This document shows positions 24,442-36,205 of a DNA stretch of 64,000 nt, piece by piece; within the stretch, counting starts at the first letter, position 1; every line of letters starts with the position of its first letter. This stretch comes from Malania oleifera. Lineage: Eukaryota; Streptophyta; Magnoliopsida; Santalales; Ximeniaceae. The notes below the pieces were generated by a model that searched no databases, was not told where the DNA came from, and worked only from the letters and a program-made list of their open reading frames with translations. Both the position numbers and the translations under genes were made by a program. The stretch spans positions 150,839,748 through 150,903,747 of the forward strand of contig NC_080418.1 of assembly GCF_029873635.1 (NCBI RefSeq), written 5' to 3'.

Positions 24442-24968
24442 CATGTTCCCTGAAGTTGGTCAAACAGATCATCGATGCGGGGAAGTGCATACTTGTTCTT
24501 TATCATCACTTTATTTAATTCCCAGTAGTCGATGCACATCCTCATTGAACCATCTTTCTTTTTAACGAACAATATCAGTGTGCCCCACGGTGATACACTT
24601 GGCCTGATAAATCCCTTGTCCAACAGCTGCTGTAACTGTTCTTTTAATTCTTTCAACTCTACTAGAGCCATTCTATACGGAGCCTTAGAGATTGGCGCTA
24701 TCCCCGGAGATAGGTCGATAGTAAACTCCACCTCACGCTCAAGAGGTAACCTTGGAAAATCCTCCGAAAACACATCAGGAAATTGCCATACTATCGAGAT
24801 ATGCTCAACTCTTAATTCTCTCTCTGGAGCTTCCTTTACACATGCTAGGTACCCCTGACATCCATCCAGGAGTAGCCTTTTATGTTGTATAGCTAATAGA
24901 ATTGGTGGCGAAGCACGCATGCACATCCCCACGAATCTGTACCCCAGCTCCCTGGGAGGTCTGAACAC
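24442..24968 (-). pseudogene. Reverse transcriptase N-terminal half of gypsy G2
   Basis: A 175-residue open frame from the protease-RT linker into the RT fingers: [71 protein letters not shown] (written here in part) and [14 protein letters not shown] copies element RNA into DNA. The frame is cut at 24444 by the end of G1's LTR just before the [11 protein letters not shown] block, so the palm with its catalytic aspartates is missing. The W in CIDYWELNK is normally R, consistent with a CpG transition. Confidence 0.9.
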
Positions 24969-25300
24969 TACTTCTTCTTATAACAATCAATACTGGCATA
25001 ACTGGATGCTAGCCAGTCCATCCCCAAAATTATGTCAAAATCGTGCATATCAAAAACCACTAGATCTGCTGGCAGTGTTCTCCCCTGTATATACTGATTG
25101 GGTAACCTTTAAGAATCCTTCTACACACTACCACGGTCTCTGTCGGTGTGGCCACCGATAAATCAACATCCAGAAGCTGAGTTTCCATCCCACATACTCT
25201 GATAAACTCCCGTGCTATGAAGGAATGTGTCGGCCCTGAATCAAACAAAAAAACAACTTTATTTGACAGAAATGAAATATTACCTGTCACCACATCATTT
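24960..25300 (-). pseudogene. Aspartic protease of gypsy G2
   Basis: The open part at 25060-25293 reads NKVVFLFDSGPTHSFIAREF with a complete D-S-G catalytic motif. In other frames the chain continues to DFDIILGMDWLASSYASI (about 25000-25040) and joins RT. G1 has the same FDIILGMDWLA block, so G1 and G2 belong to one clade. At least two frameshifts and a stop break it. Confidence 0.87.
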
Positions 25301-25329
25301 GCCTTTTTTGCCTCTCCCAGCGTCAGAGA

Positions 25330-26349
25330 ATAGACTCGAGCTGTTCGCCTCGGGATGCCTGATCATCTCCCTAATACTGGCTAATGGGGGTAGCATTGAT
25401 CAGCGGTGCCCCAAATTCATGTGCAAGGTGGCCAAGTTTGTCGCACTAAAAACAAGTCCTCGTTTCCCCTCGGCATCTCCCCTCATTCCTCATGTTACAC
25501 CTGGGGCATGGAGGATGTGATAGAACACCTTCTCCCACTTGATTCCTTACTACTGATCTCTGGCTTCCACTGTTGTAGTTCTTCCTCCACGGACCCTGAT
25601 TCCAACCGGACTAAAAACCTGGAGGCATGAGCCTCTTCCTCTGATTTACTATCTCTGAACTCCTTTACAGACTGGTCTCCACAATCATGGCTTTATCCAC
25701 CAGCTCGAAGAAAACCTGAACCTGGAACGCCACAACTTGCTCTTAAATTCCCAACCTCAGACCTTTATCGAACCTTCGAGCCTTCTTGGGCTCATCTGAG
25801 ACCATGTAGGGGGCAAAGCGAGACAACTCTACGAACTTGGATATGTATTGCTACATGGTCAAGTATCCCTAAGTCGGATTCATGAACTCCTGCACCTTTG
25901 CTTCCTTGGTGGAAGTGGGGGAGTATCTATCGAAGAATATCTCCCTAAAATGGCTCGAGGTCATCACTGCAGGCCCTAACCTCTGCTCCTCAATCAGCTC
26001 TATGGCTTGCCACTATTGTTTAGCCTCTCCGACTAACTTAAAAGTGGTGTACTACACCCTCTACTCTTCTGTGCAGCATAGGACACTCAGTGTCTCCTCC
26101 ATCTCCTGCACCCATTCCTCTGCAGTGATTGAGTTAGCTCCTCTCGCAAACTTCAAGGGATTCATCCGAATAAATTGCTTGATAGAGCAGCCCTGGTCTG
26201 TGGATGGACCATCCTGACTTCTGAAGTCCCATCTCATCTATACCCTAACCTGATGATTGTTGCAATGTAGAGGTATCGATGTCATCATCGTTGGAAGCCC
26301 CAAAGTCATTATCCCTTCTAGCGTCCACGTTCTTATCTCGGTGATCCAT
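25330..26349 (-). pseudogene. gag of gypsy G2 (broken)
   Basis: Starts with MDHRDKNVDARRDNDFGASN (ATG complement at 26347-26349), preceded by a T-rich stretch. It continues with FIRMNPLKFARGANSITAEE, a [11 protein letters not shown] block and a cysteine-rich knuckle region near 25390-25500, split over several frames. TAG stops at 26052-26054 and 26061-26063 sit where gag normally reads EEQRVQYTTF, so both are CAG to TAG; another at 26033-26035 is TGG to TAG in the GEAKQWW motif. Confidence 0.83.
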
Positions 26350-26724
26350 CTTAAAAAAATATGACAATAAATACTTTTCTTAGAACCTTACTACCGAAAC
26401 ACGACCTGTACCATCAATTCACTAAATTCATAAAATTAACTTCATTCCCATACTAAAATACTTAGACCCCCTTCTCTCCATAAACTAGTAACCCTCCAAA
26501 TTCCTATTCTCAAGTTTCAATCTCACAGCATAGAAACAGAACCGTTAATGGTATGCCATAATTTTCCTGAAACCGTCGTCTTGGGAAAAGCATAGAAAAC
26601 CGTCACGAAATTCTTGCCCCTAGACGGTAAGACAAAACCCAATACCCCTTTCCCATCCTTCCCTTAACTCATTCCTACACTTTGGTAGTATACTCTACTA
26701 TAGTTTGCAAAACCTAGAAACCTA

Positions 26725-26737
26725 GGCTCTGCTACCA
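26725..26737 (-). promoter_or_regulatory. Primer-binding site of G2
   Basis: On the minus strand TGGTAGCAGAGCC, four bases after the LTR end GTTACA (26742). A variant of the Met-tRNA primer site. Confidence 0.75.
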
Positions 26738-26747
26738 CAATTGTAAC

Positions 26748-28507
26748 TGTAACGTCCTGCTTATAAACTCATATAATAAAAGCAAAATAAATAAAACAGT
26801 CAACTCGAACCTGTGGTATCGGGAACACCTATCAAACACAGCGGGATTTAATACAATTATACATATACAATATATTTCATATATTTGTAAACATTCATCA
26901 TATCGTACTGAATAATCATATACTTTCATATTTGCTAATAAATCATATCGTTCATAAAACATCTGTTATAGCTGATAATACTGAAAACATACCCAGGATG
27001 AATAGCTAGCTAATGTCATGTATTACCCTCTATGACAGGTTGTGTAGCTCGAAGGTGGGACCCGACAATAGCTGGTCGACCACTGCTGAGTCAAATATGT
27101 CTGTAAGTACGATGGGCCCGCCACACTTTGGTCTGGACTGCCAGGTGGACGTCTACAACTCTACACTGAAAGCCACATCGACTATTCATCTCCCACCCCC
27201 TTGTGGGGTGGTTAGCACTAATCTGAATACAGATATCTGATCTATAAGTTACGGTACCGTGCTCCTGAACTGAACTAAACTAACATCTGGGTTCTGATAA
27301 CATATAATACATGATAATATAACATTTTTCATAATTTCATAAATACGGCCTCGCGCCAAAAATCATTTCATAAATACGGTCTCGCACCGAAATCATTTCA
27401 TATATATATATATATATATATATCTATATACGGACTCACGCCGAAATCATTACATTCATATCATTCTGAAAATAATCAATTATTATGTACTTATCAAAAT
27501 CATCATAATATACTGTATTTTTCAAAACTCTTAAAAACATGCCTCATTCGTAACATAGTCATATCATAATACTTCTCACGTAAATTAATATTCATGCCAT
27601 ACATTTGCTGTATAAAACTAACTTCTTATTCTAAAATCATAATTTCTGGCATCTCATACATATATATATATATATACATTTCAACATAGTAGCAGTATTT
27701 TCCCAAATGTGCATTTTCTTCGCAATATACAGATACACTACATGCTTTCCTGAAAAATAAATTTGTTGGTAAATAATAATATTTTGCATAGAAAATGACT
27801 GCTTTAGTTTACTCCCTTACCTGGCAACTAAAAGACCCCTATGTATTCCTGGACTCACACCCGTAGGATTTCTTGATCAATACCTTGAAAATGAAAACTT
27901 GCAGTACTAAATTTTAGTATTTTCACATGAATATAATTTCCTATAACTACAGTAAGACCAAATTCAGTAGAAAAAGTATTACCTCAACTCAGGGATGAAT
28001 TCCAACTTGCTTCCACCAATGATCCGCTCCGGCAGATTTGGAGAGAACTTCCCCAGGAACGTCGTGGTGGCCTTGGATCCTCGAACAGGCGAGCGATGGA
28101 GCCGAAATCGAAGAGAGAAGAGGAGGGAGCTGAAGGGAGAGAGAGAGAGAGAGTGTGAAATTTTTCTTAATTTTGGAATTTAAATCCGGGTTTTTGCTAT
28201 TTATAGGGTCAGATTCATCAACAAGACACGTCACCTCGTTGACGAGTCCTGTAGGAAGTTCGTCGACGAACCTGCACCCGAATTTCAGACTTCCAAAAAT
28301 TCTCTCTCGGTATCTTTTCATCGATGAAACTTGGCTTCGTCAACGAGGCCCTCTTGTACCCTCGTCGACGAATCCCCCGTGTTCGTCGACGAGGACCTGA
28401 TAAATTCCTTCCATTATTTCTCCCAAAGTCTGCTGCCTCCTTCTGTTTCTGTTTCCATTTCCCTTCCTCTCTATCTAAATACCATTTTTATTACTCGGGT
28501 CATTGCA
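26748..28507 (-). mobile_element. Solo LTR, gypsy family A (copy A5)
   Basis: 1760 bp, TGTAACGTCC...GGTCATTGCA, flanked by GTAAC (26743-26747) and GTAAT (28508-28512). It is inserted six bases inside the 5' LTR of G2. Minus orientation: GTCGACGA cluster 28215-28400, TATA-like box near 28190-28200 (complement), modules at 27025-27065, short GGCCTCGCGCC array at 27340-27440, AT microsatellites at 27405-27422 and 27660-27676. Confidence 0.9.
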
Positions 28508-29154
28508 GTAATGCCCCGAAAACACACATATAAATTACATAAAATTTCCATATTATATCCACATCGTTCAATACCACATGCCTTGATACCACACTTGTAA
28601 ATTTTCAAGGACTTAGTGGGGTCCAAAATATCACTGTCCATAATTTAATTAATAAACAACGGAAATAAAGTATTTTTCCACAACCATAACTACCAGAGTA
28701 CTAACCCATCCTAAAAAAAATACCAAGTCCCAAAATAAACATATGTACACCCCAAAATATAAACATCTAATATAAACAAAACGGTATCTTGCCCACACTC
28801 ACCCTCGACGAGATCGTCCAAGTCTCGCTCTGGAGCTCCTAGGCTCAACTCCGTGAAGGCCCTGAAAGATTGATATTTTGATGGGGTGAGACACTTCTCA
28901 GTAAGACGGAATGCATTATTATCAGTGTGTGACAGATGAGTTTTATTGTATGATCATTTCTATATGCATTCCTTATATTGTCCCTAAATAAATATGTCAT
29001 CGGTATAAATAGTATGCTGTAGTTCAGATAAATTTGCTAACGTAGGTTTTATGACATATCATAGATAATTTAATGCAATTTATAATAAGTCTACTAACGT
29101 AGGTTTTACAACATATCACAGGTAATTTAATTCACACTTCTATAACACTTCTAT

Positions 29155-29365
29155 ATGCCACACAGGCCTTCTACTCCTTTTTGTTTGCCACACAGGCCAT
29201 CTGCTTCTATTCATATGCCACACAGGCTAGTTATACGCCATACAAGCCATCTGCTTCTATTCGTATACCACATAGGCTAGTTATATGCCACACGAGCTAG
29301 TTATACGCCACACAGGCTATTTATATGCCACACATGCTAGTTATACGCCACACAAGCTAGTTATA
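29155..29365. repeat. TGCCACACAGGC minisatellite
   Basis: About nine units of ta(t/c)gccacacaggc(t/c)agt(t/c)at, 20-22 bp in the second half and longer (~33 bp, with ttctattc spacers) in the first. The unit is built on tgccacaca, which occurs once as a conserved word in most gypsy LTRs of the window, so a single conserved site was amplified here. Confidence 0.88.
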
Positions 29366-29482
29366 ATTAGTCATTTCATATTTCCCCATTCGATACAAAG
29401 TCTAACTTACCATAAAACGGAATTAAATTGTCATATTCACATACCCATATCGAACCTGTTGTTTCATAATTTCACTATAATC

Positions 29483-29485
<3 letters not shown>

Positions 29486-29530
<45 letters not shown>
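29486..29530. repeat. (TA)n microsatellite
   Basis: About 22 perfect TA units inside the family Y LTR. Confidence 0.97.
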
Positions 29531-29531
<1 letters not shown>

Positions 29532-30166
29532 ATAAATCAGCATAGCAACACATACTCGTAGTATAATACCGTAACAGTTCAACAGATCCATTTAAAAAAC
29601 CTATTATTAATTTATCTCATGCCACACAATTTGAGTGATATTTCATAATTTCATAAAGTACGTGAGAAAGTTTCACAAACATATATTCAGTAAATTTAAA
29701 TAAAAACGCGGGTGAGATCAATTTTATCTATTTACTTTAATTCTAAATTATTCCCAAAAATCCAATATAATCAAATCCCTACAGTTTAATTTAATCCCAA
29801 AAAAATATTCCCAAACCTAATCTGATCAAATTCCTGCAGTTTAATTTAATCCCAGACATATTTATAAAATAAAATCTGAACATAGATATAATTAATTTCA
29901 CATACCGATTTAAATCGGGCATAGTTTACTTAACATAAATCAAACTAAAATTCACGTACTCAAAATTTAATCAAGAATATTTTTAAAGTAAAAACTTGAC
30001 ATAATCTATTCCCCTTAACTTAACCCTGGAGTGGTGCCTATGATGTCCAAACAACAAAATCTCTTTGGTTAGAATGTTCAGGATTGGAACTAGGACCCGA
30101 ACATGGTGTTCGTTTTTTAATTTGGCGGAGAGATGGAGAAGAAAGCTAGAGAGAGAAAGAGAGCGT

Positions 30167-30170
<4 letters not shown>

Positions 30171-30224
<54 letters not shown>
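30171..30224. repeat. (AG)n microsatellite
   Basis: About 27 perfect units; on the minus strand it is CT-rich leader just below a TATA-like tattttatagg (complement of about 30232-30242). Confidence 0.97.
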
Positions 30225-30227
<3 letters not shown>

Positions 30228-30375
30228 TGATCCTATAAAATAAAAAAAATTTAAAATAAATAAAATTAAAATAAAATTAAAATAAAATTAAAATTAAAAT
30301 TAAATAATTAAATGATAATAATTATTAATTAAATAATATAATATAATATAATACAATATAATAATATATTATATA

Positions 30376-32535
30376 CATATATGTAAATCTCTCGCGATAG
30401 AAATCCAGAGAGGCCGCCCCCCCTAAACGCCTCCTCCTCTCTCACCTCATTTTCTCGATAAATATTCGGCCGATCAGAAAATGAAAGATACCGTTGGATT
30501 CCTATCTCTACCACCGACATTCCTTCAGTAGTGGATTTGTTGTAGAGCGGCATAGGCACCACTTCTAGGGAAAAGTATACTCTATCTCTTTCCTTAATTT
30601 CTCCTTAAATCTTCAGCTAAATCAATGATTGGGCACCACCATAGGGTCATAGTCTTGATAATCATCATTTTGGCCGGAGCAAATTTTCAAATTGGGGGTC
30701 TTAGGCACCACTCCAAAGTGAGAGTGAGATTTAGGGAATTAAGAAAATTGGTTATTTTCAAGAGTTTAATTGTTATTTGAAATTAATGGGCCTAGGAAAT
30801 GTTAAAATAATATTTTATTTAGGGCTAATTTGATTGAATTAGGGTTGTTGAATCAGGGTTCGGGTGAGTGCCGCAAACATCATTTTGGGGTCTTTATTGG
30901 CGTAGTTCAAGAAACCAAGTAAAGGGAATATATTAAACTAAGATTTTTGAGGAAATAACCATTGAAAAATGAAAATTTTATATGTATATGTATATGATTT
31001 TCACGTGAGTTCTGAAAAGCCGGTCGTTTGAATTGTAAATTTTTGAGCCTAGGGTTGTGCTACTAGATATTATTTGTGAAAATGGAAAGTTGAAATGATA
31101 GATTTTCTGGATAATTGTGTAAGAAATTAAATGTATATTTTCAGTATATCAATGATGAATGTGGGTTGACTTATTTTACAGTAAACGTATCAAATATGTT
31201 GTTAAATTGTGTGGCATGAGTAAAATAAAGTTTCTGCATTGAACTATGATATATGTATGAGATGTTGGAAATGCTAGAAATGTATTGAGAATTAAAATAT
31301 AATATGATTTATTCTACATGTGTTTGAGAATGTTAAATTACAATGTATGATTTGAGAACTTCGGTGGATCAGAATAGGCATAGTATTGTTGCGGGTATTT
31401 TTGGTAGCGCTAGTGTACCCACACGTCTTAGAGAGAGTGTGGAGACTAGATGGTCGATTGTCCTGGGAAGGGTAGGGTCCCCTTGGAGTCTAGACCAGTA
31501 TAGGAACAGCCAATCAGACCTACAGATTGTAGAATGTGGTTGATTTAGCTTTAGTAGGTCGACTAGGGTTAAGTCCAGCCTTCGGGCCGCACAACCTATC
31601 ATGGGGCGGAAGCATGGCAATGATTTCTCCATCGGTATAGAGAGTTCTAAATGCATAATTGTTGACTTAACCAGTATTAATATGAGAACACCATATATGA
31701 GAATAGAAAATATGAGAACAATAGATATAAGAATAGCAGACGAGAATGATAAAAAAATAGAGAAATGTGAAAGATGAGAACATGAAAAGATGAATAATAC
31801 AGAGATAAACATACAGAGTAATGTAGTAAAGTATTATCAGTATTAAATATAGTAGTATTTTATGTATTAGGGGCAAGATATTCTCTCCGTTCGAGGGCTT
31901 GCTAAGAAATGCGAGTACCCTGATAGGTATCAGATGTAACTGGGGGCTACATAATGAATTAGGGTAGAGGGAAGCTACTCGTATGGACGGGTAAACTTCT
32001 TTATTCTCGGGAGCCTTTGCTGTTAAAAATTTATGTGAATGTTGTGAATACGAGATAAATCATCCACCTGGGGGCTTACTGAGTAAGGTAAGTGCCCTGA
32101 TATGCTTCAGTTATGACCGTAGGTTGCTTAAGGTATCAGAGTAGAGGGGTGCTACTTGTATGGGGCGAGTAATCACCCCAATCCTTGGGAACTCTCGTTG
32201 GTAAAATACCTTACATGTGTTTAAGTAAGAACAAAGAATGATTTCATAATGGTAGTTTCATTTGAAAATGATGAATATATATGTTGTACACAAACCTCAT
32301 GATAGCCACACATTGATTTAATATATTCCATCCTTACTGAGATGTGTCTCACCCGATAATTGAATTTTAACTTTTTCAGGACCTCTGCGTGATCGAGCTT
32401 AGAGAGTTTGGGGCTATTGTAGCATTTTTTAGAGAAAGGGTATAGACTTTTGGATGTGTCTATTTTTGGGTTTGTTTATGTTTTCTGAGATGTATGATTC
32501 TGAATATTGGTTGTTGGAAGATGATTTTGAGATAG

Positions 32536-32572
<37 letters not shown>

Positions 32573-32713
32573 CATGTATGTATGTAGATAATCTAGTATA
32601 TTATTGTGGAATTATTATTACTTTCGCTGCATTTTTAAGATAATAGGGTATCAGATATAGGTAAATAGTTATCGTGGCATCCGGGCCCCACCAAGTGGGT
32701 TTGAGGCATCACA
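30376..32713 (+). mobile_element. Gypsy LTR in plus orientation (family Z), left end uncertain
   Basis: Ends GAGGCATCACA. Contains the CTTCGGGCCGCACAACC module (31578-31620), a gtgtggcatgag word (31208-31219), cttactgagatgtgtctcaccc (32333-32354) followed by ctttttcagg, and a TA/TG microsatellite (32534-32585). It stands head to head with the family Y LTR on its left. No start or target duplication was found. Confidence 0.65.
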
Positions 32714-32772
32714 GAGCATGATTTTATTTACAATAACACTCCGGATCCCATTTTAGGGTTCGGGGTGTTACA
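32714..32772 (+). mobile_element. Terminal scrap of another LTR
   Basis: 59 bp ending TTCGGGGTGTTACA, the same closing sequence as LTRs 33743-36205 and 47117-49452. The rest of that LTR is absent. Confidence 0.5.
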
Positions 32773-32909
32773 GAGAGAGAGAGAGGGCTTCACGGTGTGT
32801 GGGGGGGCTGTGAACAAGACTTCCTAAGAAAGTTTGCCACTTCCTTTGCATATATAAATATAATATATGATTATAATAGTATATATTTATGTTAAAGAAT
32901 ATTATATTA

Positions 32910-32943
<34 letters not shown>

Positions 32944-33149
32944 TTATCGTACTTTAAGTAGGAAATTCTTCATATACATATATACATATATAAATTATAT
33001 TATATTATTTACTTAATAGTTATTATTATTCTATATATATATATATATATATATATCCTATCACCTAATATCTACTTACATATATGTATTATACTATTTA
33101 ATTTATTATCTTATTTAATTAATCACCTAATTAACCAATTAATTAATTC

Positions 33150-33197
<48 letters not shown>

Positions 33198-33298
33198 TTA
33201 CTACTTTTATTTTTGGGTTACTATAATAAAAGAATTTGGTATCTAAGATCCAAGAATCACCCGTGAGGCATTCTAAACCTGATGAAACACACAACATA
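32773..33298. other. AT-rich LTR-like scrap with trinucleotide palindrome
   Basis: GA-rich start, several (TA)n runs (32914-32941, 33034-33055) and an (AAT)n(ATT)n mirror at 33149-33200. On the minus strand it reads TATA-rich, then a CT leader, so it may be the 5' part of a minus-oriented LTR. No gene. Confidence 0.45.
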
Positions 33299-33412
33299 TG
33301 TAACGACCCCAAAAATAATATGCATGTAAGTGTAAAAATTAATTAATTAACTAATTAGTTAATAATAATTAATTAATTAATATAATATAATATAATATAT
33401 ATATATATATAT

Positions 33413-33440
33413 GAATCATCAGGAAACTTCCTGATGATTC
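33413..33440 (+). promoter_or_regulatory. Perfect 13-bp-arm hairpin after (TA)n
   Basis: GAATCATCAGGAA, AC, TTCCTGATGATTC: perfect arms with a 2-nt centre, directly after a (TA)n run ending at 33412 and ~35 bp before the CT-rich leader. The position suggests the transcript 5' end or a protein-binding palindrome at the start site. Confidence 0.6.
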
Positions 33441-33742
33441 AATTGGAATTGAATACCAAACCCCCCTGCAATCTCTCTCTCTCTCTCTCACAATTTCTCT
33501 TCCATTTCTTTGGGAAATTGAAGAACGAACGTCATTTCCGAGTCCCAATTCCGTTTTTCAAAGATTTGACTAGAGAAATTTCGTCTTCTGCATGCCGTAG
33601 GCACCACTCCAGAGTTAGGGTAAGTGAACTAGATTATGTCAGTTTTTATTTTAAAATTTAATCAATTAAATTTGAGTATATGAATATGGTGATGTCATGT
33701 GAGATTTTATTTTATAATTTATCCAATTAAATTGAGTATATG

Positions 33743-36205
33743 TGTGATGACCCAAAAATATATAAACGATTAAAGCACAATAATAATAAAATAATAAAAA
33801 TGGTCATTAAGTTAATATCAATACATAAGTGTTTTTTTTCTGTAGGATCCTTGATTCCATGTTTGATGCCTAAGAAAGACCTTGTCTAAGCGAGACACTG
33901 TTTTTTCTGTAGGCTCAGTCGCTCCCTAGAGGTCGGTCTGGTCAAAATGGAATTTCATAAGATAAACAGGATAGACACTATTTGTACACGTAAATAAGTA
34001 TATATCCATAAAATAGTGTTTTGACAGACATAATTTGTAGAAATACATAATAAGATGATAATAATATAGGTATCATATGTGGGGCCCACAAGACTATGTG
34101 GGGTCCACATGAGTCCCGGAGCCACAAGACACTGTTTATATACGTAAATAAGTACATAAAATAATATTTTGACTGATATAATTTGTAAAAATATATGATA
34201 AAATAATAATAATATAGATATCCTATGCGGGGCCCACAAGACTGTGTGGGGCCCACATGAGTCCCGAAGCCGTATGGAGGTTTACATGAGTTTCAAAGTT
34301 ATATAGGATGAATAAAATCGTATGAGAGTTATTCGAGTTACGTAGGATCCATTTGGGTCTCGAAGTTGTGTGGGGCCCACATGAGTTTTCAAAATTCAAA
34401 TTTAATTCTTATTCAAAAAATAAAATAAATTAATACTAAAAATAGTTTAAAAGTAATAACAATGACAATAATAACGATAATAATGATTAAGAAAAATAAT
34501 AAAATAATAAAATAATTAATTAACTAATTAATTAATTAGTTAGGTAAGTAATTAATTAAAAAATTTATGTTGGCAAGCACTCCCACATGGCCTCTATCCC
34601 CATCCCATACTCAACCCATACCTTGCCCATCCCTTACCCATTATTTAATTTTAAAAAAACTATAATTTCACCAATCTCCCCCCACTTTTACAAATTACAT
34701 TTCTTTCCCAAAATTTTCTTATAAATAGGGAGCTCTCAACCTTCATTTTTCATAATAATTTTCTAAGGAAGAGAAGGATTAGTGAGTGAAAGAAATTGTG
34801 GTGGAGAGAGAATTTTTGAGTAAGTTCTCAATCATCCACTCTTTCCGATCTCATTTCTTAGAGATAGTTACAGTGTTCGTAAGGAATAAGGTAAGTAAAT
34901 TTTGATTATGTTAGTTTTTTTTTATTTAAAATTTATACCTGAGTTTATTTTATAAGTAAATTTCAATTATGTTAATTAAAAATTTTCATGAGTTTATTTT
35001 TATGCATATTTAATTATACAAGTTCTATCTTTAATATACTTGCATTTATTTTTGGGTTAAAAAATATTTTAATCCCTTCGGATAAATTTTCAGCATTTCT
35101 TTCTATTCAAAAATAAAATTATATATATTTTTAACACAAAAATTGTGTGGCATGAGTTTATTTCTACGTTGTATTTTTTATGAAAATATGAGTAAAGATA
35201 AGATTTTCACGATATTATTTTAAATTGCCTAAATTATAATAAAATGATTTTAAAACCCCTTATGGCAACGAAAGTTCAAAGTTACAGATGCTCGGTACCG
35301 CAACTTAAAGTTTAAACGGATCAGAGTGCACCTACACTGTTACAGAGTGGTTATTTATGTTAGTGGATTTCTCCTGAGTGCACACCTGGTTCCGGACTAG
35401 GACTTAATAAGGAAAATCTCACTTAAAGTTTACATACGTTGATTTAGTTTGGTCGGCCAGCCAGCTAAGTCCAGTCTTCGGACCGCACAACCCAGTCATG
35501 GGGGTAAACATGACTTACGGCAAATAGGCCTAAGGGTGGTTTTTTACAATATATGTTTATACATAGTTAATTACGTGTGCAAAGTTACTAATGAATTTGA
35601 AAGAAAAGTGTAAGTTTACATGAAAAGGATCATTCTAGTGCTTAAATGACGATCTAAAGAAAATGTATAAGGAAAAATATATGTATATTTATCATTAAAT
35701 ATTTATACAGTTTTAAAGTTAAAAGTTTAATTTAACAGTTATAGTATATGATTATAAAATTTTACTGTTGTAATTGATGGTAAAAGTTTTATGTAATAAA
35801 TTTTAAATTTATATTTATTCTAAAAGCAGTTTTGAAGTTATAGTATTAAATATTGTTTTACGAAATTTTTTAAAAACTTATTTTAGCCACATACTAATAA
35901 TAATCTTATTTACTTACTGAGCATCGTCTTACTCCAATCATATTTTTATTTCAGATGATTCTGAAGAGTATGTCGGAAATCAGGCTTAGCAAGTATGCCG
36001 GTGGGGATAGAAAAATAAAGATTGATTAGAAATATTAGTATAATGCCAGATATTTATGCTTGTGTAATTTTTCTTTTTTGAAATAAATAATTGTAATATG
36101 GATAATTAGCGCTCTGGTTTAATAATAATTGAATTCATTTTGCTTCCTCTGTAAATTAGTAGTAAAAAGTTAATATCCCATACCCTTCGGGGTCGGGGTG
36201 TTACA
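33743..36205 (+). mobile_element. Solo LTR family C, copy C1
   Basis: 2463 bp, TGTGATGACCC...GGGGTGTTACA, perfect target duplication ATATG (33738-33742, 36206-36210). U3 has repeated GTGGGGCCCACA-type palindromes (34078-34385), a TATA box (ttataaataggg, 34729-34740), then leader with donor-like ataaggtaagt (34886-34896), the module at 35460-35515, and ttactgagcatcgtc (35915-35929) followed by atttcag. Copy C2 at 50676-53142 is the same family in opposite orientation. Confidence 0.94.
34078..34390. promoter_or_regulatory. Array of GTGGGGCCCACA palindromes in LTR C1 U3
   Basis: Four GGGGCCCACA-type sites and one GGGGTCCACA variant, in pairs separated by agact or by atgagtccc. GTGGGNCCCAC is the known binding core of plant TCP transcription factors (established knowledge); whether TCPs act here is inference. 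The array lies 340-650 bp upstream of the TATA box and is present in C2 (52485-52815). Confidence 0.6.

Larger units (their letters stand above)
28508..30375 (-). mobile_element. 5' LTR of gypsy G2 (family Y)
   Basis: With 26742-26747 it forms the LTR next to G2's primer site (end ...CGGGGCATTACA on the minus strand). It has the TTACTGAG/TGTCTCACCCC module (28885-28907), a TGCCACACAGGC minisatellite, a (TA)n run and, near the U3 side, (AG)n. The right boundary is uncertain: an ATATACA near 30369-30375 is the best guess, after which plus-oriented LTR sequence begins. Confidence 0.65.

Noticed and set aside
29155..29365. CRISPR-like or satellite array
   Set aside because: Same reasoning: short variable units inside an LTR, no unique spacers.
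31369..31812. 147-residue minus-strand open frame
   Set aside because: Lies antisense within a plus-oriented LTR; the Ser/Leu/Ile-rich end is AT-rich low-complexity sequence and no family is recognised.
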